This document shows, piece after piece, positions 35,160-44,799 of a DNA stretch of 64,000 bases. The DNA lies in NCBI GenBank assembly GCA_000171875.1, contig ABHI01000004.1:398109-462108 (forward strand). Reading direction: 5' to 3'. A program made the position numbers and the translations under genes. Under the pieces are notes generated by a model, which was not told the DNA's origin, searched no databases, and worked only from the letters and a program-made list of their open reading frames with translations. The DNA is from Flavobacteriales bacterium ALC-1. Its GTDB lineage: Bacteria > Bacteroidota > Bacteroidia > Flavobacteriales > Flavobacteriaceae. The stretch's first letter is position 1. Each line of letters starts with the position of its first letter.

Positions 35160-36935
35160 ATGACAGAGATAAAGCGCCTCTTTGATTTCCCTTATTACCA
35201 ACTAGAAAATAAACCCAACCCGAGTGCATTAGTCACAAAATATAACGGTAAGTGGGAAGCTATGTCTACTAAAGAATATCTAGACAAAGCCAATGCTGTA
35301 AGTAGAGCATTATTAAAGTTAGGGATTCAAAAAAATGATAAAATAGCGATTATTTCTTCTACCAATAGAACTGAATGGAATATAATGGATATTGGTATTC
35401 TACAAACAGGTGCACAAAATATTCCAGTGTATCCAACTATTTGTGCAGAAGATTACGAATATGTATTAAATCATAGTGGATCTATCTATTGTTTTGTTTC
35501 TGACGAAGAAGTGCTAGAAAAAGTTAGAAAAGTACAAGCCAATACAAGTATTAAGGACGTATATTCTTTTAATCATATTGAAGATTGTAAGCATTATTCT
35601 GAATTATTTCAACTCGGAGAAGATGAAAGTAATCAACCAGAAGTTGAAGCTAGAAAAGAAGCCGTAAAACCCGATGATTTAGCAACCATTATTTATACAT
35701 CTGGTACAACAGGAAGACCTAAAGGTGTGATGCTATCGCATTGGAATATTACAAGTAATGTTTTAGACAGCTCAGCCAGAGTGCCTCTACCATCTTCAGG
35801 AGAAACAAGAATTCTTAGTTTTTTACCTATTTGCCATATTTTTGAACGTGTCTTAATTTATGTCTATCAATATGCAGGTACATCCATTTATTTTGCTGAA
35901 GGTATTGATAAAATTGGTGATAATGCAAAAGAAATAAAACCAAATCTCATGAGTGTAGTGCCACGATTACTTGAAAAAGTTTTCGATAAAATTATGCTAA
36001 GAGGTGAAGAACTGTCTGGTATAAAAAAGGGGTTATTCTTTTGGGCTGTTAGTCTTGGAGAAAAATGGGAACCTTATGGAGCCAATGGTGCTTGGTATGA
36101 GTTTAAACTCAAAATAGCAAACAAACTTATTTTTAGTAAATGGAGAGAGGCTTTAGGTGGCGAATTAGGAACTATGGTTTCTGGTAGTGCAGCATTACAA
36201 CCTCGCCTATCTCGTATATTCTGTGCTGCAGGCATGAAAGTTATGGAGGGTTATGGGCTTACTGAAACTTCGCCAGTAGTAACGGTTGGTATGTACAGAG
36301 ATCATATGTTTAAACCAGGTACAGTAGGTAAACCTATTGCCAATGTAGAAGTCAAAATTGCTGAAGATGATGAAATTTTAATCAAAGGGCCAAACGTAAT
36401 GATGGGTTATTATAAAGATCCAGAAAAAACAGCTGAAGTTATGTCTGGAGATTATTTTCATACAGGAGATAAAGGTATGATTGACCAAGATGGTTTTTTA
36501 AAAATAACAGGGCGTAAGAAAGAAATGTTTAAAACCTCTGGAGGAAAGTATGTCATTCCCCCATTATTAGAAAATGACATGAAACAATCGCTTTTTATTG
36601 AGCAGATTATGGTCGTTGGTGAAGGTGAAAAAATGCCTGCAGCCTTGATTCAACCAAATTTTGAATTTGTTAGAGATTGGATAGAGCTTAAAGGACATAA
36701 TATTGGTAATACTGAACAAGAAATCTCAGCTTCAGATATCGTTATTAAGCGTATTCAAAAAGAAGTAGATAAATACAACAAGCACTTTGGTAAATGGGAG
36801 CAAATAAAACGTTTTGAGCTCACTCCAGATGTGTGGTCTATTGATGGTGGTCACCTTACACCTACTATGAAAATGAAGCGTAGCGTTATTAAAGGTATCT
36901 ATCAAGACCTTTACGATAAGATCTATAGGGCTTAA
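35160..36935 (+). CDS. Long-chain fatty acid-CoA ligase
   Basis: A 591-residue ANL-superfamily enzyme that activates fatty acids to acyl-CoA through an acyl-AMP. The P-loop is IIYTSGTTGRPKGVMLSH (about residues 177-194). VMEGYGLTETSPVV, YFHTGDKG and the hinge-like ITGRKKEMFKTSGGKY follow in order, and the catalytic lysine is probably in LTPTMKMKRS. It belongs to the FadD15-like class. It precedes the MarR-fad unit by about 105 bases and supplies its substrate. Confidence 0.94.
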   Translation: MTEIKRLFDFPYYQLENKPNPSALVTKYNGKWEAMSTKEYLDKANAVSRALLKLGIQKNDKIAIISSTNRTEWNIMDIGILQTGAQNIPVYPTICAEDYEYVLNHSGSIYCFVSDEEVLEKVRKVQANTSIKDVYSFNHIEDCKHYSELFQLGEDESNQPEVEARKEAVKPDDLATIIYTSGTTGRPKGVMLSHWNITSNVLDSSARVPLPSSGETRILSFLPICHIFERVLIYVYQYAGTSIYFAEGIDKIGDNAKEIKPNLMSVVPRLLEKVFDKIMLRGEELSGIKKGLFFWAVSLGEKWEPYGANGAWYEFKLKIANKLIFSKWREALGGELGTMVSGSAALQPRLSRIFCAAGMKVMEGYGLTETSPVVTVGMYRDHMFKPGTVGKPIANVEVKIAEDDEILIKGPNVMMGYYKDPEKTAEVMSGDYFHTGDKGMIDQDGFLKITGRKKEMFKTSGGKYVIPPLLENDMKQSLFIEQIMVVGEGEKMPAALIQPNFEFVRDWIELKGHNIGNTEQEISASDIVIKRIQKEVDKYNKHFGKWEQIKRFELTPDVWSIDGGHLTPTMKMKRSVIKGIYQDLYDKIYRA

Positions 36936-36963
36936 ATAAGTACCTCTTCTTAATTAAGTAATA

Positions 36964-37007
36964 TACTATACATGCATAAATCTACAATTTATTATGCATG
37001 CATAGTA
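36964..37007. promoter_or_regulatory. Putative MarR operator: 44-bp inverted repeat
   Basis: TACTATACATGCATAA and TTATGCATGCATAGTA are inverted copies with 15 of 16 bases matched, around a 12-base spacer. The repeat ends nine bases before the -7 element of the MarR gene and covers its -33 region. A bound MarR dimer pair would block the promoter; autoregulation is inference. Confidence 0.7.
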
Positions 37008-37015
37008 TTTTTTAT

Positions 37016-37023
37016 TATCTTTG
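37016..37023 (+). promoter_or_regulatory. -7 promoter element TATCTTTG for the marR-fad operon
   Basis: Exact TAnnTTTG match. It overlaps the in-frame TTG at 37021, so that TTG cannot be the translation start; ATG 37042 is used instead. Confidence 0.7.
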
Positions 37024-37041
37024 GAATCGCAAGATTTTCAA

Positions 37042-37497
37042 ATGAAAGATAAAACCATAGATTATATACTGAGAACCACTTGGTTAGCAGTTAACAAAAT
37101 GTATAATGAGGAAGCCGCAAAATTCGACTCCACCATGGCTACTGGTTTTGCATTATTAAGTATTGATCCAGAGAAAGGGACTCCTTCAACTTCCTTAGGA
37201 CCAAAAATGGGAATGGAAGCCACAAGTCTTTCTCGCACATTAAAAATGATGGAAGAAAAAGGTTTAATTGTTCGTAAACCGAACCCAGAAGATGGTCGTG
37301 GTGTACTTATATTTTTAACCGAATTTGGTAAAGAAAAAAGAGATTATTCAAAAGAAAAAGTACTGACTTTTAATGAAACTATTAAAGCTAATGTTTCTGA
37401 AGAGGAATTAGCAAATTTTCAAAAAGTAACTGAAATCATCAATAATATGATTTCAAACAAACAGATATACAATCAAAAAGAACACATTACAAAATAA
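37042..37497 (+). CDS. MarR-family transcriptional regulator of fatty-acid degradation
   Basis: A 151-residue MarR protein. The winged helix holds LGPKMGMEATSLSRTLKMMEEKGLIVRKPNPEDGRGVLIFLTEFG with the typical wing D-x-R (DGRG). Long N- and C-terminal helices form the dimer interface. It begins the beta-oxidation operon, one base before the FadN-like gene, and sits behind a large inverted repeat. By analogy with acyl-CoA-responsive repressors, its ligand is probably an acyl-CoA. Start chosen at ATG 37042 because the upstream TTG lies inside the -7 element. Confidence 0.9.
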   Translation: MKDKTIDYILRTTWLAVNKMYNEEAAKFDSTMATGFALLSIDPEKGTPSTSLGPKMGMEATSLSRTLKMMEEKGLIVRKPNPEDGRGVLIFLTEFGKEKRDYSKEKVLTFNETIKANVSEEELANFQKVTEIINNMISNKQIYNQKEHITK

Positions 37498-37498
37498 A

Positions 37499-39907
37499 AT
37501 GAGTAAACGTAGAATTAAGAAAATAGCAATTATTGGTTCCGGAATTATGGGAAGCGGTATCGCTTGTCATTTTGCCAATATTGGTGTTGATGTTTTATTA
37601 TTAGACATCGTTCCAAGAGAACTAAATGATAAAGAGAAAGCTAAAGGTCTAACTTTAGAAGATAAAGTGGTAAGAAATAGACTCGTAAATGATGCTTTAA
37701 CTGCATCCATCAAATCTAAACCAGCGCCACTCTATCACAATTCATTTAAAAACCGAATCACAACGGGTAATCTTGAAGATGATATCGCTAAGGTTAAGGA
37801 TGTGGATTGGATTATGGAAGTTGTTGTAGAACGACTAGACATTAAACAACAAGTTTTTGAAAAACTTGAAAAGCATAGAACACCAGGTACTTTAATTACG
37901 TCTAATACATCTGGTATTCCTATTAAATTTATGAGCGAAGGTCGTAGTGAAGATTTCCAGAAGCATTTCTGCGGAACACACTTCTTTAATCCTGCGCGTT
38001 ACTTAAAATTATTTGAAATTATTCCTGGACCAAAAACAGATGCTTCAGTTTTAGAATTCTTAAATGGATATGGTGAGCAGTTTTTAGGGAAGACATCTGT
38101 AGTGGCTAAAGATACACCTGCATTTATTGGAAATCGTATTGGTATTTTCAGTATTCAGAGTTTATTTCATGCTGTTAAGGATTTAGATTTAACTATAGAA
38201 GAAGTTGATAAGTTATCTGGCCCAGTAATTGGTCGTCCTAAGTCAGCAACATTCAGAACTGTAGATGTTGTAGGTTTAGATACTTTAGTACATGTTGCTA
38301 ACGGCATCTACGAAAACTGTAAAGAAGATGAACGTTTAGAGCTTTTTAAATTACCTGATTTCATTAATACCATGATGGAAAACAAATGGTTAGGAAGTAA
38401 GACTAAGCAAGGGTTCTATAAAAAAACGGTTTCAGCTGAAAGTAAAAAAGAGATTTTATCTCTAGACTTAAATACCTTAGAATATAGAGAAAAGAAACGT
38501 GCAAAATTTGCAACTTTAGAACTAACGAAGACCATTGATAAAGTGGTTGATCGTTTTAAAGTCTTAGTAAAAGGAAAGGATAAAGCTGGAGAATTCTATA
38601 GAAAAAGTTTTGCTGCATTATTTGCTTATGTTTCTAACCGTATTCCTGAAATCACAGATGATTTATATAAGATTGATGATGCTATGAAAGCAGGATTTGG
38701 ATGGGAACATGGTCCATTTCAAATTTGGGATGCTATTGGTGTTGAAGCTGGAATAGAAATGATGAAAGCTGAAGGTTTAGAACCAAATGCTTGGGTAAAT
38801 GAGATGTTAGCATCAGGAAGTACGTCTTTCTATTCTATTAAAGATGGTGCAACTTATGCTTATGATATTCCTAAAAAATCACAAGAAAAAATACCTGGAC
38901 AAGACAGCTTTATCATATTAGATAATATTAGAAAATCTAATGAAGTATTTAAAAACTCTGGAGTTGTTGTTGAAGATTTAGGAGATGGAATCCTTAATGT
39001 AGAATTCCAATCTAAAATGAATACCATTGGTGGAGACGTACTAGCAGGTTTAAATAAGGCGATTGATATAGCTGAAAAAGATTTTGCTGGATTAGTTGTT
39101 GGTAACCAAGCAGCAAATTTCTCTGTTGGAGCTAACATAGGCATGATTTTTATGATGGCTGCTGAGCAAGAATATGATGAGCTTAATATGGCTATTAAAT
39201 ATTTTCAAGATAGTATGATGCGTATGCGCTACTCTTCAATTCCAACTGTAGCCGCACCTCATGGCATGGCTCTTGGCGGTGGATGTGAACTGTCAATGCA
39301 TGCAGATAAAGTGGTTGCAGCAGCAGAAACTTATATCGGACTTGTAGAGTTTGGCGTTGGTGTAATTCCTGGTGGTGGAGGTTCTAAAGAAATGACTTTA
39401 AGAGCTTCGGATACATTTAAAAAAGGTGATGTACAATTAAACACGTTACAAGAATACTTCTTAACTATTGGAATGGCAAAAGTAGCAACTTCAGCTTATG
39501 AAGCCTTCGATTTAGGTATTCTTCAAAAAGGAAAAGATGTGGTCGTTGTAAATAAAGATCGTCAAATAGCAGTTGCAAAACAACATGCTAAACTTATGGC
39601 AGATATGGGTTATACACAACCTGTAAAACGTAAAGATGTAAAAGTACTTGGTAAACAAGCATTGAGCATGTTTATGGTTGGTACAGATTCTATGCAGGAC
39701 AGTAAATACATTAGTGAACACGACAGAAAAATTGCTAATAAGTTAGGCTATGTTATGGCTGGTGGAGATCTATCTGAACCAACTTTAGTTAGTGAGCAAT
39801 ACTTATTAGACTTAGAACGTGAAGCTTTCCTTTCGTTATGTACAGAACGTAAAACTTTAGAAAGAATTCAACACATGTTAACCAAAGGGAAACCGTTACG
39901 TAATTAG
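37499..39907 (+). CDS. 3-hydroxyacyl-CoA dehydrogenase / enoyl-CoA hydratase fusion (FadN-like)
   Basis: An 802-residue bifunctional beta-oxidation enzyme with the domain order of Bacillus FadN, the reverse of E. coli FadB. The N-terminal NAD fold has IAIIGSGIMGSGIACHFAN (G13-x-G-x-x-G) and the HCDH segment HFFNPARYLKLFEIIPG. C-terminal dehydrogenase pieces follow (about 200-450). A crotonase domain ends the protein (about 490-720) with FSVGANIGMIFM and ALGGGCELSMH, and EFGVGVIPGGGG. It hydrates enoyl-CoA and oxidises the L-3-hydroxyacyl-CoA. Second gene of the operon. Confidence 0.94.
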   Translation: MSKRRIKKIAIIGSGIMGSGIACHFANIGVDVLLLDIVPRELNDKEKAKGLTLEDKVVRNRLVNDALTASIKSKPAPLYHNSFKNRITTGNLEDDIAKVKDVDWIMEVVVERLDIKQQVFEKLEKHRTPGTLITSNTSGIPIKFMSEGRSEDFQKHFCGTHFFNPARYLKLFEIIPGPKTDASVLEFLNGYGEQFLGKTSVVAKDTPAFIGNRIGIFSIQSLFHAVKDLDLTIEEVDKLSGPVIGRPKSATFRTVDVVGLDTLVHVANGIYENCKEDERLELFKLPDFINTMMENKWLGSKTKQGFYKKTVSAESKKEILSLDLNTLEYREKKRAKFATLELTKTIDKVVDRFKVLVKGKDKAGEFYRKSFAALFAYVSNRIPEITDDLYKIDDAMKAGFGWEHGPFQIWDAIGVEAGIEMMKAEGLEPNAWVNEMLASGSTSFYSIKDGATYAYDIPKKSQEKIPGQDSFIILDNIRKSNEVFKNSGVVVEDLGDGILNVEFQSKMNTIGGDVLAGLNKAIDIAEKDFAGLVVGNQAANFSVGANIGMIFMMAAEQEYDELNMAIKYFQDSMMRMRYSSIPTVAAPHGMALGGGCELSMHADKVVAAAETYIGLVEFGVGVIPGGGGSKEMTLRASDTFKKGDVQLNTLQEYFLTIGMAKVATSAYEAFDLGILQKGKDVVVVNKDRQIAVAKQHAKLMADMGYTQPVKRKDVKVLGKQALSMFMVGTDSMQDSKYISEHDRKIANKLGYVMAGGDLSEPTLVSEQYLLDLEREAFLSLCTERKTLERIQHMLTKGKPLRN

Positions 39908-39985
39908 ACAACTTAGACTGTTAGACTTCTAGATTATTAGAAATCTAAAACGTTTAAAAATCTAATTATCTAAAAAATCTAAAAA

Positions 39986-41179
39986 ATGAAAACAGCATAT
40001 ATAGTAAAAGCATATAGAACAGCAGTTGGTAAAGCACCTAAAGGCGTGTTCCGTTTTAAAAGAACAGATGAATTGGCAGCAGAAACCATCAAATACATGA
40101 TGAAAGAGCTGCCAAACTTAGACCCAAAGCGTATTGACGATGTTATTGTTGGTAATGCAATGCCCGAAGGTTCTCAAGGACTTAATATGGCGCGTTTAAT
40201 CTCTTTAATGGGATTAGAAGTTATTGATGTTCCAGGCGTAACTGTGAATCGTTTTTGCTCTTCTGGAGTAGAAACTATTGGTATGGCAACAGCAAAAATT
40301 CAAGCTGGTATGGCAGATTGTATTATTGCGGGTGGAGCTGAGAGTATGAGTAGTGTACCTATGACAGGATTTAAGCCAGAATTAAACTACGATGCTATTG
40401 TAAAAGCTGGTCACGAAGATTATTATTGGGGAATGGGAAATACAGCTGAAGCTGTAGCTAACCAATTCAACGTATCTCGTGAAGACCAAGATGAGTTTGC
40501 ATATAACTCTCACATGAAAGCGTTAAAAGCGCAAGCTGAAAATCGTTTTCAAGATCAAATTGTGCCAATAGACGTTGAGCAAACATATATAGATGCTAAC
40601 GGTAAAAAAGTAACTAAAACGTATACGGTAACAAAAGATGAGGGTCCTAGAAAAGGCACAAATAAAGAAGCTTTAGCTAAACTAAGAGCTGTATTTGCTC
40701 AAGGTGGAAGTGTTACAGCTGGTAACTCGTCTCAAATGAGTGATGGTGCTGCTTTTGTAATGGTTATGAGTGAAGATATGGTTAAAGAGTTAAATCTTGA
40801 ACCAGTTGCAAGAATGGTAAATTATGCTGCTGCTGGAGTTGAGCCTCGTATCATGGGAATTGGGCCAGTAAAGGCAATTCCAAAGGCATTAAAACAAGCA
40901 GGTTTAAAGCAAGACGATTTATCACTTATTGAATTAAATGAAGCTTTCGCTTCGCAATCATTAGCAGTAATTAGAGAATTAGATTTAAATCCAGATATTA
41001 TAAATGTAAATGGTGGAGCCATTGCATTGGGTCACCCACTTGGATGTACTGGAGCAAAGTTATCTGTACAGTTGTTTGATGAAATGCGTAAGCAAAATAT
41101 GCAAGGTAAATATGGAGCAGTAACGATGTGTGTTGGTACTGGGCAAGGTGCTTGTGGACTATTTGAATTTTTAAACTAG
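39986..41179 (+). CDS. Acetyl-CoA C-acyltransferase (thiolase, FadA-like)
   Basis: A 397-residue thiolase that cleaves 3-ketoacyl-CoA with CoA in the last step of beta-oxidation. Nucleophile C91 (NRFCSSG), H350 (LGHPLGCTG) and C382 (MCVGTGQGACG) form the catalytic set. It lies between the FadN-like and acyl-CoA dehydrogenase genes. The 78-base spacer upstream contains several TTAGAC and AATCTAAA repeats but no clear promoter, so I take it as part of the operon. Confidence 0.95.
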   Translation: MKTAYIVKAYRTAVGKAPKGVFRFKRTDELAAETIKYMMKELPNLDPKRIDDVIVGNAMPEGSQGLNMARLISLMGLEVIDVPGVTVNRFCSSGVETIGMATAKIQAGMADCIIAGGAESMSSVPMTGFKPELNYDAIVKAGHEDYYWGMGNTAEAVANQFNVSREDQDEFAYNSHMKALKAQAENRFQDQIVPIDVEQTYIDANGKKVTKTYTVTKDEGPRKGTNKEALAKLRAVFAQGGSVTAGNSSQMSDGAAFVMVMSEDMVKELNLEPVARMVNYAAAGVEPRIMGIGPVKAIPKALKQAGLKQDDLSLIELNEAFASQSLAVIRELDLNPDIINVNGGAIALGHPLGCTGAKLSVQLFDEMRKQNMQGKYGAVTMCVGTGQGACGLFEFLN

Positions 41180-41207
41180 AATAAAAGAATATAAGTTATA
41201 TAAAAAG

Positions 41208-43010
41208 ATGGAAGAAAAAGAATTATTAAGAGGTGGTCAATTCCTAGTAAAGGAAACAAAATGCGAAGACGTATTTACGCCTGAAGATTTTTCAGAAGAA
41301 CAAGCAATGATGAAAGATGCGGTTAAGGAATTCAATGACCGTGAAATAATTCCGCATAAGGACAGGTTTGAAGCTAAAGATTATGCTTTAACAGAAGATG
41401 TAATGCGTAAAGCTGGAGAGTTAGGTTTTTTAGGTGTGGCTGTTCCTGAAGCTTATGGCGGACTAGGAATGGGCTTCGTATCTACATGTCTAACATGTGA
41501 TTATATTTCATCAGGAACTGGTTCTTTTAGTACTGCTTTTGGAGCACATACTGGTATTGGTACAATGCCAATTACATTATATGGTACTGAGGAGCAAAAA
41601 CAAAAGTATGTTCCAAAATTAGCTACTGGAGAATGGTTTGGTGCGTATTGCTTAACTGAGCCTGGAGCAGGTTCTGATGCTAACTCTGGAAAAACAACTG
41701 CCGAATTATCTGCAGATGGTAAGTCTTATAAAATCAACGGGCAAAAAATGTGGATTTCTAATGCAGGATTCTGTAGCTTGATGATTGTTTTTGCACGTAT
41801 TGAAGATGATAAAAACATTACAGGTTTTATTGTAGAGTATGATGGTGATAATCCAAATGGAGTTACTTTAGGTGAAGAAGAGCATAAATTAGGTATTAGA
41901 GCTAGTTCTACACGTCAGGTATTCTTTAATGATACTGTCGTACCAGTAGACAACATGTTAGCTGGTCGTGGTGAAGGCTTTAAAATTGCAATGAATGCGC
42001 TCAATGTAGGTCGAATTAAATTAGCAGCAGCTTGTTTAGATTCGCAACGACGTATTTTAACGACCGCTGTAAATTATGCAAATGAGCGTAAGCAATTTAA
42101 AACACCTATTTCTGACTTTGGTGCTATTAAAATGAAACTAGCAAAGATGGCTGCTGATGCTTATGCTGGCGAATCTGCAACATACAGAGCTGCAAAGAAT
42201 ATTGAAGACCGAATCGCCATTAGAGAAACTTCAGGTAACTCTCATCAAGAAGCAGAACTTAAAGGTGTTGAGGAATATGCTATAGAATGTTCTATCTTAA
42301 AAGTAGCGGTTTCTGAAGACGTACAAAACTGTGCAGATGAAGGTATTCAAATCTTTGGTGGTATGGGATTCTCAGAAGAAACACCTATGGAAGCTGCTTG
42401 GAGAGATGCGCGTATTGCGCGTATTTATGAAGGTACTAACGAGATTAACAGAATGTTATCTGTTGGTATGTTAGTAAAAAAGGCTATGAAAGGTCATGTT
42501 GATTTATTAGGTCCTGCACAAGCAGTACAAGAAGAGTTAATGGGTATTCCTTCTTTTGAAACGCCAGATTATTCTGAATTATTTGCTGAAGAAAAAGAAA
42601 TGATTAAGAAGCTAAAAAAGACCTTCTTAATGGTTGCTGGTGGTGCTGTTCAGAAATATGGACAGAATTTAGAAGAGCATCAACAATTATTAGTAGCTGC
42701 TGCAGATATATTAATTGAAATATATATGGCTGAATCAACTATACTAAGAACTGAAAAGAACGCTAAACGTTTTGGTGAGGATAAGCAATCTGTACAAATA
42801 GCTATGTCAAAATTGTATTTATACAATGCTATAAATATTATTGAAGACAAAGGTAAAGAGAGTATTATTTCTTTCGCTGAAGGAGATGAGCAACGTATGA
42901 TGCTTATGGGCTTAAAACGTTTTACAAAATATCAAAACTATCCAGACATTGTTGACTTACGTAATGAGATTGCTGAAAAAGTTAAAGCAGAGAATAAATA
43001 CTGCTTTTAG
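41208..43010 (+). CDS. Acyl-CoA dehydrogenase
   Basis: A 600-residue flavoprotein that makes trans-2-enoyl-CoA. The FAD-binding segments YCLTEPGAGSDANSGKT and MWISNAGFCSLMIVFA, and RKQFKTPISDFGAIKMKLAKM, are typical. The base glutamate is E408 in RIYEGTNEIN. The extra roughly 180 C-terminal residues match the long VLCAD-like bacterial class. It ends the fad operon; the terminator at 43032-43065 follows. Confidence 0.94.
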   Translation: MEEKELLRGGQFLVKETKCEDVFTPEDFSEEQAMMKDAVKEFNDREIIPHKDRFEAKDYALTEDVMRKAGELGFLGVAVPEAYGGLGMGFVSTCLTCDYISSGTGSFSTAFGAHTGIGTMPITLYGTEEQKQKYVPKLATGEWFGAYCLTEPGAGSDANSGKTTAELSADGKSYKINGQKMWISNAGFCSLMIVFARIEDDKNITGFIVEYDGDNPNGVTLGEEEHKLGIRASSTRQVFFNDTVVPVDNMLAGRGEGFKIAMNALNVGRIKLAAACLDSQRRILTTAVNYANERKQFKTPISDFGAIKMKLAKMAADAYAGESATYRAAKNIEDRIAIRETSGNSHQEAELKGVEEYAIECSILKVAVSEDVQNCADEGIQIFGGMGFSEETPMEAAWRDARIARIYEGTNEINRMLSVGMLVKKAMKGHVDLLGPAQAVQEELMGIPSFETPDYSELFAEEKEMIKKLKKTFLMVAGGAVQKYGQNLEEHQQLLVAAADILIEIYMAESTILRTEKNAKRFGEDKQSVQIAMSKLYLYNAINIIEDKGKESIISFAEGDEQRMMLMGLKRFTKYQNYPDIVDLRNEIAEKVKAENKYCF

Positions 43011-43031
43011 GTTAAGTTTAAGTTAGAAATT

Positions 43032-43065
43032 AAAAAGCCAGTTCATTTTTTGAGCTGGCTTTTTT
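43032..43065 (+). terminator. Terminator of the fad operon
   Basis: Stem AAAAAGCCAGTTCA / TGAGCTGGCTTTTT (one T-G wobble) with a T run. A longer in-frame start of the next gene at 43050 would lie inside it and is rejected. Confidence 0.88.
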
Positions 43066-43100
43066 ATTTCCTTATCTTTAGTTCTTTCAAAAAACGAATT

Positions 43101-44717
43101 ATGAAATTTTTACAATTAATAATCCTTACTTTTTTTACTTCATTTATATTCTCTCAATCCAACACTGAAGTTTTTCTATTCGATTTAGAAACAAACAACT
43201 CTAAAATTGAACTTAAAAATGGTAAAAATATTTCTAATAACGAAGGTTATGATAATCAACCCTCTTTTATTGACGATAGATATATAGCTTTTGCTTCTAC
43301 TAGAAATGGGCAAACAGACATTGCAAAATATGATACACGATACAGTGGTAGAATATGGGTTAATTTTACTGAGGGAGGTGAATATTCTCCTTTAAGAATT
43401 CCTAATAAAAATGAGGTGTCCGCTGTACGTTTAGATAAAGATGGTAAACAGCGATTGTACTCCTACAGTTTAAGTAATGGGCAATCTACAGAGCTAATTA
43501 ATGACTTAGTAGTTGCCTACTACACATGGTACAATGACAATACTATTGTTTCTGCTGTTATTGAAGGTAATGAACTTAATCTATATGTTTCCAATCTTAA
43601 TGATGGCACAAATACTAAATACGCACTTAAAGTTGGCCGCTCTTTTCATAAAATTCCTAATTCCGATTTGATAAGTTTTGTTTCAAAAGAAAAAGAAAAT
43701 CAATGGCAAATAAAATCTTTTAACCCAAAAACCGGAACGATTAAAGTTATTGCAAACACTTTAGACAATATTGAAGATATTTGTTGGTTAGATAGTAAAA
43801 CTATCCTTTCAGGAAAGGATAATAACTTATACAAACTAAGGCTACAACGTGATAATGATTGGAAAAAAATAGCAGATTTATCAACCAATGACATTACAAA
43901 AATCACACGTTTAAGTGTAAATACGACTGCAACAAAATTACTAATTGCTGGAGATATTGGTGTAGAAACTCCATCTACTACAAATGAGCCTGCTGATGAA
44001 CCTAATCAAGGGAGTAATGACACTGACGAAACTACTACTGTAGTAAACGAAACTCAATCTGCAGAAATTGTTCAGAAACACATAGAACCTTTTAATACTA
44101 GAAATATAGATGCATTTGCTAATGCTTTTGATACAGATGTAACTGTAAATAGATTTCCTAATGAAAAAATGTACTCTGGTCGTAATACTTTAAAGGAAAA
44201 TTATAAGCAGTTCTTTAAAAACAATAAAAAATCTAATGTTAAGGTCTTAAACAGAATGACCTTTAAAAATATGGTTATAGACGAAGAGTTAGTAACCTTA
44301 AATAACAGAACTATAAGGCAGGTTACAATTTATGAAACTGATGCAGAAGATATTAATTCAATGACATTTGTTAGAAACTCAAATACAACCTCTAATCCTG
44401 AAGCTATTGTTAATAAACAGCTAGAAGTCTATAACCAAAGAGATATTGACGGTTTTGTTAAAACCTACTCTAGTGATATTAAATTGTATATGTTTCCAAA
44501 TACCTTAAATTCTGAAGGGCATGAAGCCTTGCGTAAAGGTTATGCTTCCTTTTTTGAACGTGTACCAGATTTAAATGCAGAAATAGTTAATAGAATAGTA
44601 CTTGGCAATAAAGTTATAGACAAAGAAAAGGTCACCATTAATGGGCAAACATTTTATGCAATAGCCATTTATGAAGTTAAAGATGGTTTAATATCTAAAG
44701 TTACTTTTATTCAATAG
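43101..44717 (+). CDS. Secreted beta-propeller protein with two NTF2-like domains
   Basis: A 538-residue protein with a signal peptide (residues 1-19, IFSQS), a TolB/PD40-like propeller (about 25-305), a low-complexity linker rich in Thr, Asn, Glu and Asp (about 306-330), and two tandem NTF2/SnoaL-like domains (about 331-430 and 440-538). The two repeats align by VQKHIEPFNTRNIDAFANAF and VNKQLEVYNQRDIDGFVKTY, and both end in an AIYE or TIYE strand. NTF2 domains bind small ligands or act as isomerases, but I see no clear catalytic residue. The fusion is unusual. Confidence 0.72.
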   Translation: MKFLQLIILTFFTSFIFSQSNTEVFLFDLETNNSKIELKNGKNISNNEGYDNQPSFIDDRYIAFASTRNGQTDIAKYDTRYSGRIWVNFTEGGEYSPLRIPNKNEVSAVRLDKDGKQRLYSYSLSNGQSTELINDLVVAYYTWYNDNTIVSAVIEGNELNLYVSNLNDGTNTKYALKVGRSFHKIPNSDLISFVSKEKENQWQIKSFNPKTGTIKVIANTLDNIEDICWLDSKTILSGKDNNLYKLRLQRDNDWKKIADLSTNDITKITRLSVNTTATKLLIAGDIGVETPSTTNEPADEPNQGSNDTDETTTVVNETQSAEIVQKHIEPFNTRNIDAFANAFDTDVTVNRFPNEKMYSGRNTLKENYKQFFKNNKKSNVKVLNRMTFKNMVIDEELVTLNNRTIRQVTIYETDAEDINSMTFVRNSNTTSNPEAIVNKQLEVYNQRDIDGFVKTYSSDIKLYMFPNTLNSEGHEALRKGYASFFERVPDLNAEIVNRIVLGNKVIDKEKVTINGQTFYAIAIYEVKDGLISKVTFIQ

Positions 44718-44799
44718 CTAAAAAGAAATTTCATAATAAAAGCGTCCTCTTTTTACATGATACAAACGTTATATTAGTATATAAAAATTTAAAATTATT

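Noticed and set aside
37021..37041. TTG start adding seven residues to the MarR protein
   Set aside because: It overlaps the -7 element TATCTTTG.
39908..39985. Short repeats TTAGAC and AATCTAAA between the FadN-like and thiolase genes
   Set aside because: They are low-complexity and A+T-rich, with no regular period or promoter match; I see no CRISPR or operator structure.
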